Made by a program: the position numbers and the translations under genes | Part shown: piece after piece, positions 1 to 7,338 of the stretch | Numbering within the stretch: position 1 is the first letter of the stretch | Layout of the letters: the number at the start of each line of letters is the position of its first letter | Notes under the pieces: generated by a model | The model's input: only the letters and a program-made list of their open reading frames with translations | Told to the model about the DNA's origin: nothing | Databases searched by the model: none | Source: Bodo saltans | Taxonomy: Eukaryota; Euglenozoa; Kinetoplastea; Eubodonida; Bodonidae | Direction of reading: 5' to 3' | DNA: 25,196 nt | Assembly: GCA_001460835.1 (NCBI GenBank) | Contig: CYKH01002197.1 | Coordinates: 1-25,196 of the forward strand

Positions 1-73
1 TAACCCTAACCCTAACCCTAACCCTAACCCCTAACCCTAACCCTAACCCTAACCTAACCCTAACCCTAACCTA
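1..73. repeat. Telomeric repeat (CCCTAA)n, left chromosome end
   Basis: About twelve CCCTAA hexamers in tandem, the complement of the TTAGGG telomere found in kinetoplastids and many other eukaryotes. The C-rich strand reads 5' to 3' from base 1, as expected at the left end of a chromosome. The array is imperfect: one CCCCTAA near 29-35 and CCTAA variants near 53-57 and 69-73. Such variants are common in the inner part of a telomere, so base 1 probably lies in the inner telomere and the true end is further left. The array stops at 73, directly against the first 51-bp subtelomeric unit. Confidence 0.97.
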
Positions 74-238
74 ATGAACCTATGTGACGGTAACGTTCGC
101 CAAACGGCCTTGCACGACACCAAAATGAACCTATGTGACGGTAACGCTCGCCAAACGGCCTTGCACGACACCAAAATAAACTTATGTGACGGTACCTTGC
201 ACGACACCAAAATGAACCTATGTGACGGTAATGTTCCG
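74..238. repeat. Subtelomeric 51-bp tandem repeat
   Basis: Three and a half direct repeats abut the telomere. Units 74-124 and 125-175 are 51 bases each and differ at one base. Unit 176-211 is a 36-base copy that lost 15 internal bases, and 212-about 238 is a partial fourth copy. Each starts with a form of ATGAACCTATGTGACGGTA and full units end ACGACACCAAA. Because 51 and 36 are multiples of three, one frame stays open and encodes a repeated 17-residue unit, but nothing else suggests a gene. Probably a telomere-associated repeat, possibly shared with other chromosome ends. Confidence 0.9.
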
Positions 239-355
239 TGGTTATGTTTGGACTATAAGGTTGGCAAATGCAAAGTTATCTGTGGTTCAGCTGGAAGTGT
301 TTTTTTTGTGAGCCAGCGAGTAGAATCTGAAGTTGTTTTATTGACGAATGATACT

Positions 356-476
356 GGGCTGCTTTTGTGTTGCTTTCGGGCTGCTTTTGGGTTGCTTTCG
401 GGCTGCTTTTGGGTTGCTTTCAGGCTGCTTTCAGGCTGCTTTTGGGTTGCTTTTGGGTTGCTTTTAGGTTGCTTTT
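356..476. repeat. Eleven-copy 11-bp minisatellite
   Basis: Eleven consecutive 11-base units (121 bases) fit the consensus RGGYTGCTTTY, except one unit that begins GTG. In the first part GGGCTGCTTTT and GGGTTGCTTTC alternate, giving a 22-base higher-order period. Later copies begin AGG or repeat GGGTTGCTTTT. The top strand is rich in G and T. No unit carries a stop in any frame, so long spurious reading frames cross it on both strands. Function unknown; such arrays usually arise by slippage or unequal exchange. Confidence 0.92.
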
Positions 477-816
477 GGCGCACCTGGATTGACATGGAAA
501 AATCTGCTGTTCATTGAACCTTTTGCATCAACACATAGGGACACAGTCACGTAGGATTTGAAAAAAAGGGGCCCCCCCCTCACGTGTATCAGAGAATGAC
601 GAAGATGATATTGTGTGTCTTTGTATTGATGAAGCAGGTTTCTTATAAGGAAGAGAAGACCTTTTAGTTTTCGGAGGCGAGGCTCAGGCACCAAGTGCTG
701 AGACCACGCCGAGACTTTATTCCCACTTTCAGCTTGACCTTGAATCTTGACAGGAGGTACGGATGCATCTTGAGATCTTTGGTTGTTATTGGCTCCATCA
801 GAATACAAAAGGAAGA
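477..816. other. Gene-free subtelomeric stretch
   Basis: No supported gene lies between the 11-bp array and the first splice acceptor. The stretch holds a homopolymer block at 561-579 (seven A, four G, eight C) and otherwise unremarkable mixed sequence. A reverse-strand frame spans 464-949 but overlaps the start of the transporter gene and resembles nothing I recognise. If this gene cluster has its own start site, the RNA polymerase II initiation region would have to lie here or in the repeats to the left. No promoter motif is visible. Confidence 0.5.
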
Positions 817-837
817 TTCTTTTTTTGTTGTTTGTAG
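817..837 (+). promoter_or_regulatory. Spliced-leader trans-splice acceptor for the transporter gene
   Basis: A T-rich pyrimidine tract ends in GTAG with the AG at 836-837, leaving a six-base leader before the ATG at 844. This is the kinetoplastid acceptor layout and supports that start. It is the acceptor nearest the telomere. Confidence 0.6.
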
Positions 838-843
838 AAGAAG

Positions 844-1911
844 ATGAACATGCTGAAAGAAAAACCAGTGCTTGCGTCATTGTTGATATGCAGTTTTTAT
901 TCAGTGTTGAGCACTGGATGCATTTTGCACAACAAGTACGTGTTATCATCGATCATGCCACATGAGAGCATTTTGATGCTTAGTCAGATTGTGTTTACAA
1001 TCAGTTTTATCTTGCTTGTTGGGAAGAGAGTTACGGAAGGGACACCACCGAGTGACTCCGACTCAATTTGGCGGTTTCTCGTTCCCAGGTACACGTTGTA
1101 CCATAGCCGAGGTGACTGGGTTGTTGGTGTTTCGTTTTCTCTCAGTGTTATCACCGGGATTTACTGCTTATCATACTTGACTGTACCAACGTTTGCTGCA
1201 GTGAAAAAGAGTGGAATGCTTATCTCCTGGTTAATGGAGCTTCAGAATCCAAGTTCGACAACATGGACTTGTCTCCCGAGCTTGTTGATGGTGACTTTTG
1301 GATCCATTGCCCAGACATGGTTTGATTTGGAGTTCTCCATGGCAGGAGTTGTTCATGGTTTTCTTTCCTGCTTTTTCCAAAGTGCTTCCTTTGAAATAGG
1401 GAAGCGCATGGTGACACACGGCAAGGATTTGTGGTCTGTATTGTTCATCAACTCCGTTGTGTCGTTGATTGTCCAGCTGTCGTATATGACTCTGTACGGT
1501 GATTCTCATCTAATTGAGACAACTATCAGCGCGATTGTGTTTGGAAATGAACAGTCATTGCAGCTTTTGACGAACAAGAACCCTGACATTGAACATGCTG
1601 CACGAGCTACCCGTGGGCAAGTTGGTGGTCACCTGCTCCTCAACTGCGTTCTCGTGCTCTTAATGAATTTTTCAGTGTTCTTGAATTGCACGGTGAACAG
1701 TCCATTGGCCCATGTAGTTACGGGCAACGTCAAAGCAAATTTTACAACAATTTGCGCAATCATATTATTTAGCCTCAATGTGCACGTAATTGGATACCTC
1801 GGTATATCGGCAGCTGCACTTGGTGGTGCATGGTTTTCATGGATCAAGTATGACGCTGAATGCAAGAGAAAAGCTGCGCAAGTCATTGCGTTGGAATCTG
1901 GTGATAAATGA
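844..1911 (+). CDS. Nucleotide-sugar transporter family protein (DMT superfamily, SLC35-like)
   Basis: A 355-residue polytopic membrane protein with about ten hydrophobic segments (roughly 8-26, 42-60, 93-131, 141-180, 195-215, 262-310, 315-335), the size and layout of Golgi/ER nucleotide-sugar antiporters. Family-like motifs: HNKYVLS near 29, VPTFAAVKKSG at 114-124, NSPLAHVVTGNVK at 285-297 and a C-terminal Gly/Ala-rich helix ending FSWIKY at 331-336. Members exchange a cytosolic nucleotide sugar for the nucleoside monophosphate to feed glycosylation in the Golgi lumen. The pattern is closest to the GDP-mannose/SLC35D group, but the substrate cannot be read from sequence. The ATG at 844 sits six bases after a good acceptor; a second in-frame ATG at 850 is possible. 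It is the first gene after the telomere, and the large surface protein at 7339 would be a plausible consumer of glycans. Confidence 0.8.
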   Translation: MNMLKEKPVLASLLICSFYSVLSTGCILHNKYVLSSIMPHESILMLSQIVFTISFILLVGKRVTEGTPPSDSDSIWRFLVPRYTLYHSRGDWVVGVSFSLSVITGIYCLSYLTVPTFAAVKKSGMLISWLMELQNPSSTTWTCLPSLLMVTFGSIAQTWFDLEFSMAGVVHGFLSCFFQSASFEIGKRMVTHGKDLWSVLFINSVVSLIVQLSYMTLYGDSHLIETTISAIVFGNEQSLQLLTNKNPDIEHAARATRGQVGGHLLLNCVLVLLMNFSVFLNCTVNSPLAHVVTGNVKANFTTICAIILFSLNVHVIGYLGISAAALGGAWFSWIKYDAECKRKAAQVIALESGDK

Positions 1912-1914
1912 CGT

Positions 1915-1946
1915 GAACCGCGAACCGCGAACCCTGAAACCCGAAC
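1915..1946. repeat. Short degenerate heptamer repeat
   Basis: Four seven-base units and a part (GAACCGC, GAACCGC, GAACCCT, GAAACCC, GAAC) begin three bases after the transporter stop codon. They lie in its presumed 3' UTR. No function is evident. Confidence 0.6.
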
Positions 1947-1981
1947 AAACTATCACTGAAAAAGAGTCATCATCAATCTGC

Positions 1982-2028
1982 TTGTCATATTCTTTTTATC
2001 TTCTTCTTGTTGCAACTAAATCAAAAAG
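1982..2028 (+). promoter_or_regulatory. Trans-splice acceptor for the 2084 gene
   Basis: A long T/C tract (1982-2011) is followed by its first AG at 2027-2028. It lies downstream of the transporter stop. It supports the start at 2084 over an upstream in-frame ATG at 1790, which is inside the transporter gene and before the acceptor. Confidence 0.55.
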
Positions 2029-2083
2029 ACAAGAGATTTTGTCCTTTGTCACGTCCGATAGAACGTTGGCGAATCTTTTCCTA

Positions 2084-3076
2084 ATGTCGCATGAGCGCAC
2101 TCTCACTGCGATTGCTGTTTCGTTTGATGATGGGAAATGGTGGTACGCTGTGCCAAAAAATCAAAAACTTGGCGATGCTTGGGACCGCTGCAACTGCACT
2201 TGGATGACACCGGAACCATCGTTGCCTTCATCGTTTCGTCACCCTTTGGAACCGCATACGCCGATGAGGTGGTTTCGCCATGATACTTCATACTCGTCAC
2301 CAGTTCACAGCTATGCTCGCTTTGGCGTCGTGACTTTTATGGGAACATTGGATCCAAACAACGATCCAATGACAACACGATGGGTTTGGGGTGTTCCTCA
2401 GGTCGAGGACGACGAGATGCAAACCCTCTACTCTCAAATTTTGGCTCGAGAAGCAGAAGATAAACGCCGGACTGCAATAGAGAGAGATGATGTGGCGTGC
2501 GAGAAGGTGGTTCCCACGACGAGTAACGAAATTCCAGCTTTGCCCACCGTGGCGGGTCAGTGCGTTCGAGGAATGCGAAATGGTCGTCCAGCACTCTTCT
2601 ACTGCCCTAAGGGAGTAGTGGCAACAAACACAAGCGACTTTCAAGTCGTTATTGAGGGAGTTTTCACCATCGTACCGGTAGAGGCATTGGGAGTGTTCCC
2701 ACGCGGAAAGTTTCATGTTGTCGACCGCAGCAACAGTTGCACTCTTAGATGTGGTGCTGAAGAAATTGAACTTGTTGCGGTGGAGTGGCATGGCCAATGG
2801 GAAGACAATGTTTCTTCGTTTGAGGTAATCAGTATTTCTGCGGAGTCAAAGAAGCCAAGCAAGAGACAACGCAGTGACGAAGATCGATCTATTGCCGATG
2901 TAGCCACGTCAAAAATTGTAAGGGGGAAAAACCCAACGAAGTTGAAAAGCAAACCTGCAACCAAACTTGACCATGCTGATGAGACATCCACAAAAAATCA
3001 AGTTCTGTTTTCACTGGATGATATTCTGAAGCGTGCAGGTGAGGAGAAAGCTCGTGTCGCAGCTGTCAAGCAGTAA
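2084..3076 (+). CDS. Hypothetical protein with basic C-terminal tail
   Basis: I do not recognise this 330-residue protein. No signal peptide or membrane segment is visible. Residues 1-110 are rich in Trp, Tyr and Pro (KWWYAVPKNQK, RWVWGVPQVEDDE), followed by a charged helix-like stretch (about 115-140). A second globular-looking part (about 160-260) has alternating hydrophobic residues typical of beta strands. Residues 265-320 are Lys/Ser-rich and include KKPSKRQR and KLKSKPATK, which resemble nuclear localisation signals, so a nuclear role is possible but unproven. The frame stays open upstream to an ATG at 1790, but that lies inside the transporter gene. The ATG at 2084 is the first after a good splice acceptor. 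Confidence 0.75.
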   Translation: MSHERTLTAIAVSFDDGKWWYAVPKNQKLGDAWDRCNCTWMTPEPSLPSSFRHPLEPHTPMRWFRHDTSYSSPVHSYARFGVVTFMGTLDPNNDPMTTRWVWGVPQVEDDEMQTLYSQILAREAEDKRRTAIERDDVACEKVVPTTSNEIPALPTVAGQCVRGMRNGRPALFYCPKGVVATNTSDFQVVIEGVFTIVPVEALGVFPRGKFHVVDRSNSCTLRCGAEEIELVAVEWHGQWEDNVSSFEVISISAESKKPSKRQRSDEDRSIADVATSKIVRGKNPTKLKSKPATKLDHADETSTKNQVLFSLDDILKRAGEEKARVAAVKQ

Positions 3077-3162
3077 AGAGAAAAATGATGAGAAGGAACC
3101 AAAGTATCTGTCATGTGTCACGTGGAAGTGGTTGTCTTGTTGATTGAATAAATCTAGGTCAA

Positions 3163-4128
3163 ATGCTCAGGAACAAGTGCAGTGCATTGTTTCTCTCTGT
3201 TGCACTTTGCAATCAACGACGCTTTGGAAGTGGTGTATTTCACAGCAGAGAGTTCTATGCGGCAACCAAAGAAGTTCCTCAAACTCCAGGAGGGAGGAAT
3301 CCGTATGAGCTCTTGGAAATGCCAATTACCAAAACCACAACCCTTGACGAAATTTCAAAGCAACGCCGTGAGTTAGTTCAAAAGTACCATCCTGACGCTC
3401 AAGGTGGATCTACGGAGAAAATGGCCGAGATTAACGCTGCACACCAAATCATCAAAGAGCATCATAGCGGCGTTTTGCGACGCTTCAAAGACGTTGAGCA
3501 GTCTGCAAAAGCAAATGATGCGTATCGTCAGCATCGAGATTCGAGGCAACATCGCGATGATAACTTGGGGCGCTCAGGTGGCGTGAACAGGAGAAACGTC
3601 CGTGCTATGAACGAACAACAAACCAAAGCGACCTCACCTCCAAGAACACAGAAAGAAATTGAAACGCAGTGGGAGACGTTCCGAACAGAGACTGAGAATT
3701 CTGTTGCGAGCATGTGCAGACGGTACGAGTTCGCAGTCGACCAGGGAAGATTTTTTCGAAAGTCCGCGATGCTCAACGAAATCACAGTGCGCGAACGATG
3801 GCTCAGAAAATCATTTATCAAAGGAATCTGGGAAGATGTCCACGAGATGCGTGGAGAACTTCTGCGACGTGGTGCGCGAAATGCACAGCAAAGTCAGTTA
3901 GCAGAAGAGATGGTAGCATTTGCTGGCGTAATGCTACGAAAACTGAATGATGACTTTGCTCGGTTGACTCAGTTGTGCGTTCACAACCAGTCTCGCATGT
4001 ACGCTGAGCGTGCTGTGTTCATTCTCATATTTTTCTACCTTGTGGTCAGATTTTTGAAATGGGCAACTGTGGGATTCTTCAATGGATCTTTGACCGTGAG
4101 GTTTCGAGCAGCCATGCTTGGGTATTAA
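3163..4128 (+). CDS. J-domain (DnaJ/Hsp40-type) protein with C-terminal membrane anchor, probably mitochondrial
   Basis: A 321-residue protein. Residues about 46-105 form a J domain: PYELLEMP, a helix II rich in Arg/Lys (KQRRELVQKY), the HPD motif at 76-78 that stimulates Hsp70 ATPase, then helix III. The first 30 residues (MLRNKCSALF, NQRRFGSG) are basic, hydroxylated and free of acidic residues, as in a mitochondrial presequence. Residues 106-160 are polar and basic, 160-280 look helical, and about 284-306 form one hydrophobic span (AVFILIFFYLVVRFLKW), suggesting a tail anchor. There is no Gly/Phe region or zinc finger, so this is a class III J-protein. A mitochondrial Hsp70 is the likely partner, by inference. 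The start follows a TAG acceptor near 3155-3157. Confidence 0.85.
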   Translation: MLRNKCSALFLSVALCNQRRFGSGVFHSREFYAATKEVPQTPGGRNPYELLEMPITKTTTLDEISKQRRELVQKYHPDAQGGSTEKMAEINAAHQIIKEHHSGVLRRFKDVEQSAKANDAYRQHRDSRQHRDDNLGRSGGVNRRNVRAMNEQQTKATSPPRTQKEIETQWETFRTETENSVASMCRRYEFAVDQGRFFRKSAMLNEITVRERWLRKSFIKGIWEDVHEMRGELLRRGARNAQQSQLAEEMVAFAGVMLRKLNDDFARLTQLCVHNQSRMYAERAVFILIFFYLVVRFLKWATVGFFNGSLTVRFRAAMLGY

Positions 4129-4183
4129 CAAAGTAATTTCGTACGAACCCAGCAAACACGTGACTGCTGACTTGCTGACTCAC

Positions 4184-4211
4184 TGTTTTCTTCTTCATAT
4201 TCTTTTTACAG
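4184..4211 (+). promoter_or_regulatory. Trans-splice acceptor for the IQUB-like gene
   Basis: The clearest acceptor in the window: about 25 bases that are almost all T and C, then ACAG with the AG at 4210-4211, nine bases before the ATG at 4221. Confidence 0.7.
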
Positions 4212-4220
4212 CATTCAGTG

Positions 4221-6002
4221 ATGTCAGAGACTGAAGAGAAGCCTATCCTCGATCACACAGACGAGGTTCAAGCGGAGGCAGCTGGAGAGCCCACAACGGT
4301 GATCGAAGACCCTGAAGCTGATCAAACAGCAGAGGTTGCTGTACTTGACGACCAGCCTGCCGCCCCGATTGAAGAGAACCAGCTTGAAGAACTGGCTAAC
4401 GATGGTACCGCCCAACAGGATGAGCCGCCATTAGAGGCCGCTGCAGAGACAACACAGAATGAAGCTGTTGCAGAGAATGAGTTTCAAGCGCATCCTGAAG
4501 TTGTCGTGTCGGAAAACCAGCCACAACAGGAGACCGCACCACCGTTTTTCGCAGATCCAACTGAGGGGAATCTAATCATTCGATTTACAGCGCGCCCAGA
4601 AGGTTTTTACTTTCAACACACGTTCCCGACGAAGTCACCATGCCTGATAATGTACAAACGCTTGGAGAGCCAACTGTTTCTCAATCGCAGAAACATTCAA
4701 TTGTATTGGGAGGGAAGGCCACTTTCCGATACTGACGTCCCCGCAGATGTTTGCATTTTGCCCGACAGTGATGAAATACCACTGTTCCTCGACCTGGAAA
4801 TTGAGCAAGTTCCAGAGCACCTTCAAATAGTCGGTGCCGGAGAGCAAGTCAGCAAAGTCATTCGAACACAAGTGCAATACGGAGAAGACATTCCCCAAAA
4901 ACAATTTTTCGTGAGCATCACGAAAGGCTATGATCGAAAGCCTTTTATTGGCGGCTGGAGACACAAAGCCAAACCAGTTACATACCACAATGCTACGACG
5001 CAATGCAGCGCGGACGCCGCACCGGTTGCTGATATGTCTGGCAAAATATGTCGCACCACACAGACGAACGGTGTCACGCGCTCATGTCAGACGCGTCGCG
5101 AATGTGGCACTCAAATGCCAAAACCTGACGTGCTCGTCGACGATACGTACGACAGAGTTCGTGTTGCTCGTCCATATTTCTCTGCCGAGCGCCTATTGGT
5201 ACTTCGCACACAGAAAACAATCCTGTTGCAAGCGTTCGTTCGTGGATGGCGAGCACGAAAAATTGCGCGAGGAATGAGGAATGAGCGAGAAGCTCAAGAC
5301 TTTGCACTTGCTGTCGAAGACGTTCGTCGTCGAGAGGAACATGAGAATCGCCGTCAAGACGAGATCCAGCGACGCACACACCCAACAACGGCACAGGATT
5401 TCAACGTCCTTCACAACGAGCTTGAGGCGTGGCGACTGCAAGAGGTTGAACGCATCAATGCAGCAGATATTAGCGATGCAGAGCGGCGTGTAGCAATGCA
5501 AGAACTACTGAAAAAGCAGACAAAGCTGCTCCAAACGATTGACCGACTCCAAATTCAAGCAACGAAGGAAAATCGTTTCCGAAAGATCAACACCACCCTA
5601 AATAAGATGTCATCAGCGAAGGTGTGGGGCTCTGGTGTGGCGACGGTCAATGTAGAAACTCCCTTCACAGTACGAGCACGTGAACTCCGCGATTTGTACG
5701 ACGGACTTCAGCTCACGCACATTGGGATTGATGAGCGACTCGACATTCTCTTGCATGTAAAGTGGACCGTGAAAGAGTTTGAATGTGCTCTAACACGTGA
5801 AATTGTTGAACTGATTGATCGTGAAGCGGATCTGCTAAACCGTGGCCGCCGCGAGAAGAGCCTTGGCGGGCTTCGCCAACGCCTCAGCAACCTTTTCCTC
5901 CAGTTCGTTGAAACGCCAGAGTTCAACCCGGAGGCTGCTCAGTTTCAACGCGTCCCACTTGAGTACACGTCACGCCCGCTCGTGAAGTTAGATAAAAAGT
6001 AG
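4221..6002 (+). CDS. IQ and ubiquitin-like domain protein (IQUB homologue), flagellar radial spoke-associated
   Basis: A 593-residue protein matching animal IQUB in order and motifs. Residues 1-110 are an acidic Glu/Ala/Pro-rich leader. About 117-198 fit a ubiquitin-like fold (NLIIRFTARPEGF to LFLDLEIEQ). A Thr-Gln-rich strip follows (TTQCS, RTTQT, SCQTRRECGTQM). An IQ motif (ILLQAFVRGWRARKIARG, about 334-352) should bind calmodulin. The long helical part has IQUB-type strings: FTVRARELRDLYDG, ERLDILLHVKWTVKEFECAL, REIVELIDREADLLNRG and NPEAAQFQRVP. In animals IQUB links calmodulin to radial spoke 1 of motile cilia, so a flagellar axoneme role is likely. The protein stops about 15 residues after NPEAAQF, whereas human IQUB (791 residues) continues with a cysteine-bearing C-terminal part. 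The start is the ATG at 4221; the frame is open one codon earlier only as GTG. Confidence 0.9.
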   Translation: MSETEEKPILDHTDEVQAEAAGEPTTVIEDPEADQTAEVAVLDDQPAAPIEENQLEELANDGTAQQDEPPLEAAAETTQNEAVAENEFQAHPEVVVSENQPQQETAPPFFADPTEGNLIIRFTARPEGFYFQHTFPTKSPCLIMYKRLESQLFLNRRNIQLYWEGRPLSDTDVPADVCILPDSDEIPLFLDLEIEQVPEHLQIVGAGEQVSKVIRTQVQYGEDIPQKQFFVSITKGYDRKPFIGGWRHKAKPVTYHNATTQCSADAAPVADMSGKICRTTQTNGVTRSCQTRRECGTQMPKPDVLVDDTYDRVRVARPYFSAERLLVLRTQKTILLQAFVRGWRARKIARGMRNEREAQDFALAVEDVRRREEHENRRQDEIQRRTHPTTAQDFNVLHNELEAWRLQEVERINAADISDAERRVAMQELLKKQTKLLQTIDRLQIQATKENRFRKINTTLNKMSSAKVWGSGVATVNVETPFTVRARELRDLYDGLQLTHIGIDERLDILLHVKWTVKEFECALTREIVELIDREADLLNRGRREKSLGGLRQRLSNLFLQFVETPEFNPEAAQFQRVPLEYTSRPLVKLDKK

Positions 6003-6118
6003 AAGATCGTTAGGTGTGATGTGTACACTATCCAATGTCCCCCACACCCGCTCTGTATGTAGCTCATCGAAACAGTGGCTTGTCGAACACCCTGCTCTCA
6101 ATGTAAGAATTTTCGCGT

Positions 6119-6152
6119 AATTTTTCCACCTTTGTCCCTTTTTTAAAAAAAG
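6119..6152 (+). promoter_or_regulatory. Trans-splice acceptor for the tetraspanin-like gene
   Basis: A T/C tract (6119-6144) runs into seven A and then AG at 6151-6152, two bases before the ATG at 6155. If this AG is used, almost no native leader remains. Confidence 0.5.
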
Positions 6153-6154
6153 GC

Positions 6155-7117
6155 ATGTCCGACCCTATCCCCAAAAGCTCGAAAAAAAAGAAACCTGGTG
6201 CGCATCACAAAGAGTACAGCCGAGATGTGTCTCCGTTACTTTCTCGACGACCAAATGCACTCAATGAGGCCAACGAAAGTGCGTGGGAAGATAGAGAGGC
6301 CTCACAGTCGCATGGTCGAGCAAACGAACCACCGCCTATTTGGCATCATAGTTTTAACCGTTACGGCTTAATCGGGATGAATCTCATACTTTTTGCCGGT
6401 GGAGCTTGCATCACCGGCACGTTGCTTTTTTACCACACATTCTTTTTGGTACTTTGGTGGTCGCTCTTCGCCTCTGGAATTGTTCTTGCCTTCGTTCTTC
6501 TGCTTCATGGCTTGTACGGCATTATCATGCTTACTCTACATCAACAACCAACAATAGCGCCTTACACGCTCTCAGCAGTCGCTGTGGCCGCCGCAGTAGT
6601 TTCATCCGTTACGTTGTTCATGATAACATGGAACGACTTAACTGATACGACCAGTCGTGATTCGCTCTCAGGAAGCTTTCTTTCACAACAGTGGGTGGTC
6701 GCAGTGGACGATGGTGGGAGCAGACAGTTTGATTTGTGCTCATTGGAACGTGACCTTTCGTGCCGAGGTTGGCACGAAGGGTGCTCGGCAGTACACATGT
6801 CGATGGGCGACGACGAATCTTTCGTACCTTCAGTTGGTTACAATGACTCAGCGCAACTTTTGAGTTTGATTGACAGTTTGGGGAACTTGACACAACTAGG
6901 AAACTGTCCGGTATGCAACTCACATACAAACACAACGAAATCTTGTGGAGCTGCGATTGCTGAGATTGTTGAAACGTCTCTGTGGTTTGTTCTTGGAATT
7001 GGCTTTACCATTGTGTGTATGGTATCCTTGAACGCAGTGTGGGCAGCGCAAAGTTCTGCCTACAAACGACGAGCGCGATTAACGTCGGACCTTCTGGACG
7101 CTCAGCGATATCTGTAG
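6155..7117 (+). CDS. Tetraspanin-like four-pass membrane protein
   Basis: A 320-residue protein with a 65-residue hydrophilic, Lys/Ser-rich N-terminal tail and four hydrophobic segments at about 71-93, 97-125, 136-158 and 275-297. The first loop is tiny and the second, about 159-274, is large, which is the tetraspanin layout. The large loop has six cysteines (195, 203, 210, 251, 254, 264) and candidate N-glycosylation sites (NDS, NLT, NTT). The block ERDLSCRGWHEGC resembles the loop signature of tetraspanins, but the canonical CCG reads CRG. Tetraspanins organise partner proteins in plasma and endosomal membranes. The short C-terminal tail (AYKRRARL...) is basic. Topology is well supported; family membership is an inference from the pattern and could be wrong. 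The adjacent downstream gene also encodes a surface-type protein. Confidence 0.65.
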   Translation: MSDPIPKSSKKKKPGAHHKEYSRDVSPLLSRRPNALNEANESAWEDREASQSHGRANEPPPIWHHSFNRYGLIGMNLILFAGGACITGTLLFYHTFFLVLWWSLFASGIVLAFVLLLHGLYGIIMLTLHQQPTIAPYTLSAVAVAAAVVSSVTLFMITWNDLTDTTSRDSLSGSFLSQQWVVAVDDGGSRQFDLCSLERDLSCRGWHEGCSAVHMSMGDDESFVPSVGYNDSAQLLSLIDSLGNLTQLGNCPVCNSHTNTTKSCGAAIAEIVETSLWFVLGIGFTIVCMVSLNAVWAAQSSAYKRRARLTSDLLDAQRYL

Positions 7118-7300
7118 CACGTCGCGGAACTTTTACTTCGAGCTCCGTGACAGCGACCAAAAAACACAACCGAAATCGATTTTTGGCTGTCTTGAATTCC
7201 ACAGCTAGGTGGCGTTGGGAAAGGGCAACGCTCTCCCGAAGCTGTAACTTCTGTCTTGTGTGCCAACGACTCGCAAATATTTATTTAGTGCCACGAATTG

Positions 7301-7333
7301 GTGCATCTTGTCACTTTAACTTTTGATTGGTAG
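7301..7333 (+). promoter_or_regulatory. Trans-splice acceptor for the Ser/Thr-rich surface protein
   Basis: A T-rich tract (about 7305-7331) ends in GGTAG with the AG at 7332-7333, five bases before the ATG at 7339. Confidence 0.6.
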
Positions 7334-7338
7334 AATAG

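Noticed and set aside
74-517. A 147-codon + strand frame beginning in the 51-bp repeats and crossing the 11-bp array
   Set aside because: It consists of two tandem-repeat blocks joined by low-complexity sequence. The 11-bp array is open in every frame simply because its unit has no stop. No splice acceptor or downstream gene structure supports it.
253-949. Reverse-strand frames at 253-495 and 464-949
   Set aside because: The first is the complement of the 11-bp array (Lys/Gln/Pro-rich repeat). The second runs through the homopolymer block into the transporter gene and shows no domain. Both oppose the direction of every supported gene.
1915-1946. Interstitial telomere remnant in the transporter 3' region
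   Set aside because: One unit (GAACCCT) resembles telomeric sequence, but the period is seven bases and the other units are GAACCGC. A chance heptamer repeat is the simpler explanation.
1790-2083. Extended start of the 2084 gene at an in-frame ATG at 1790
   Set aside because: That ATG is inside the transporter gene and upstream of the pyrimidine tract at 1982-2011, so the mature mRNA would not contain it.
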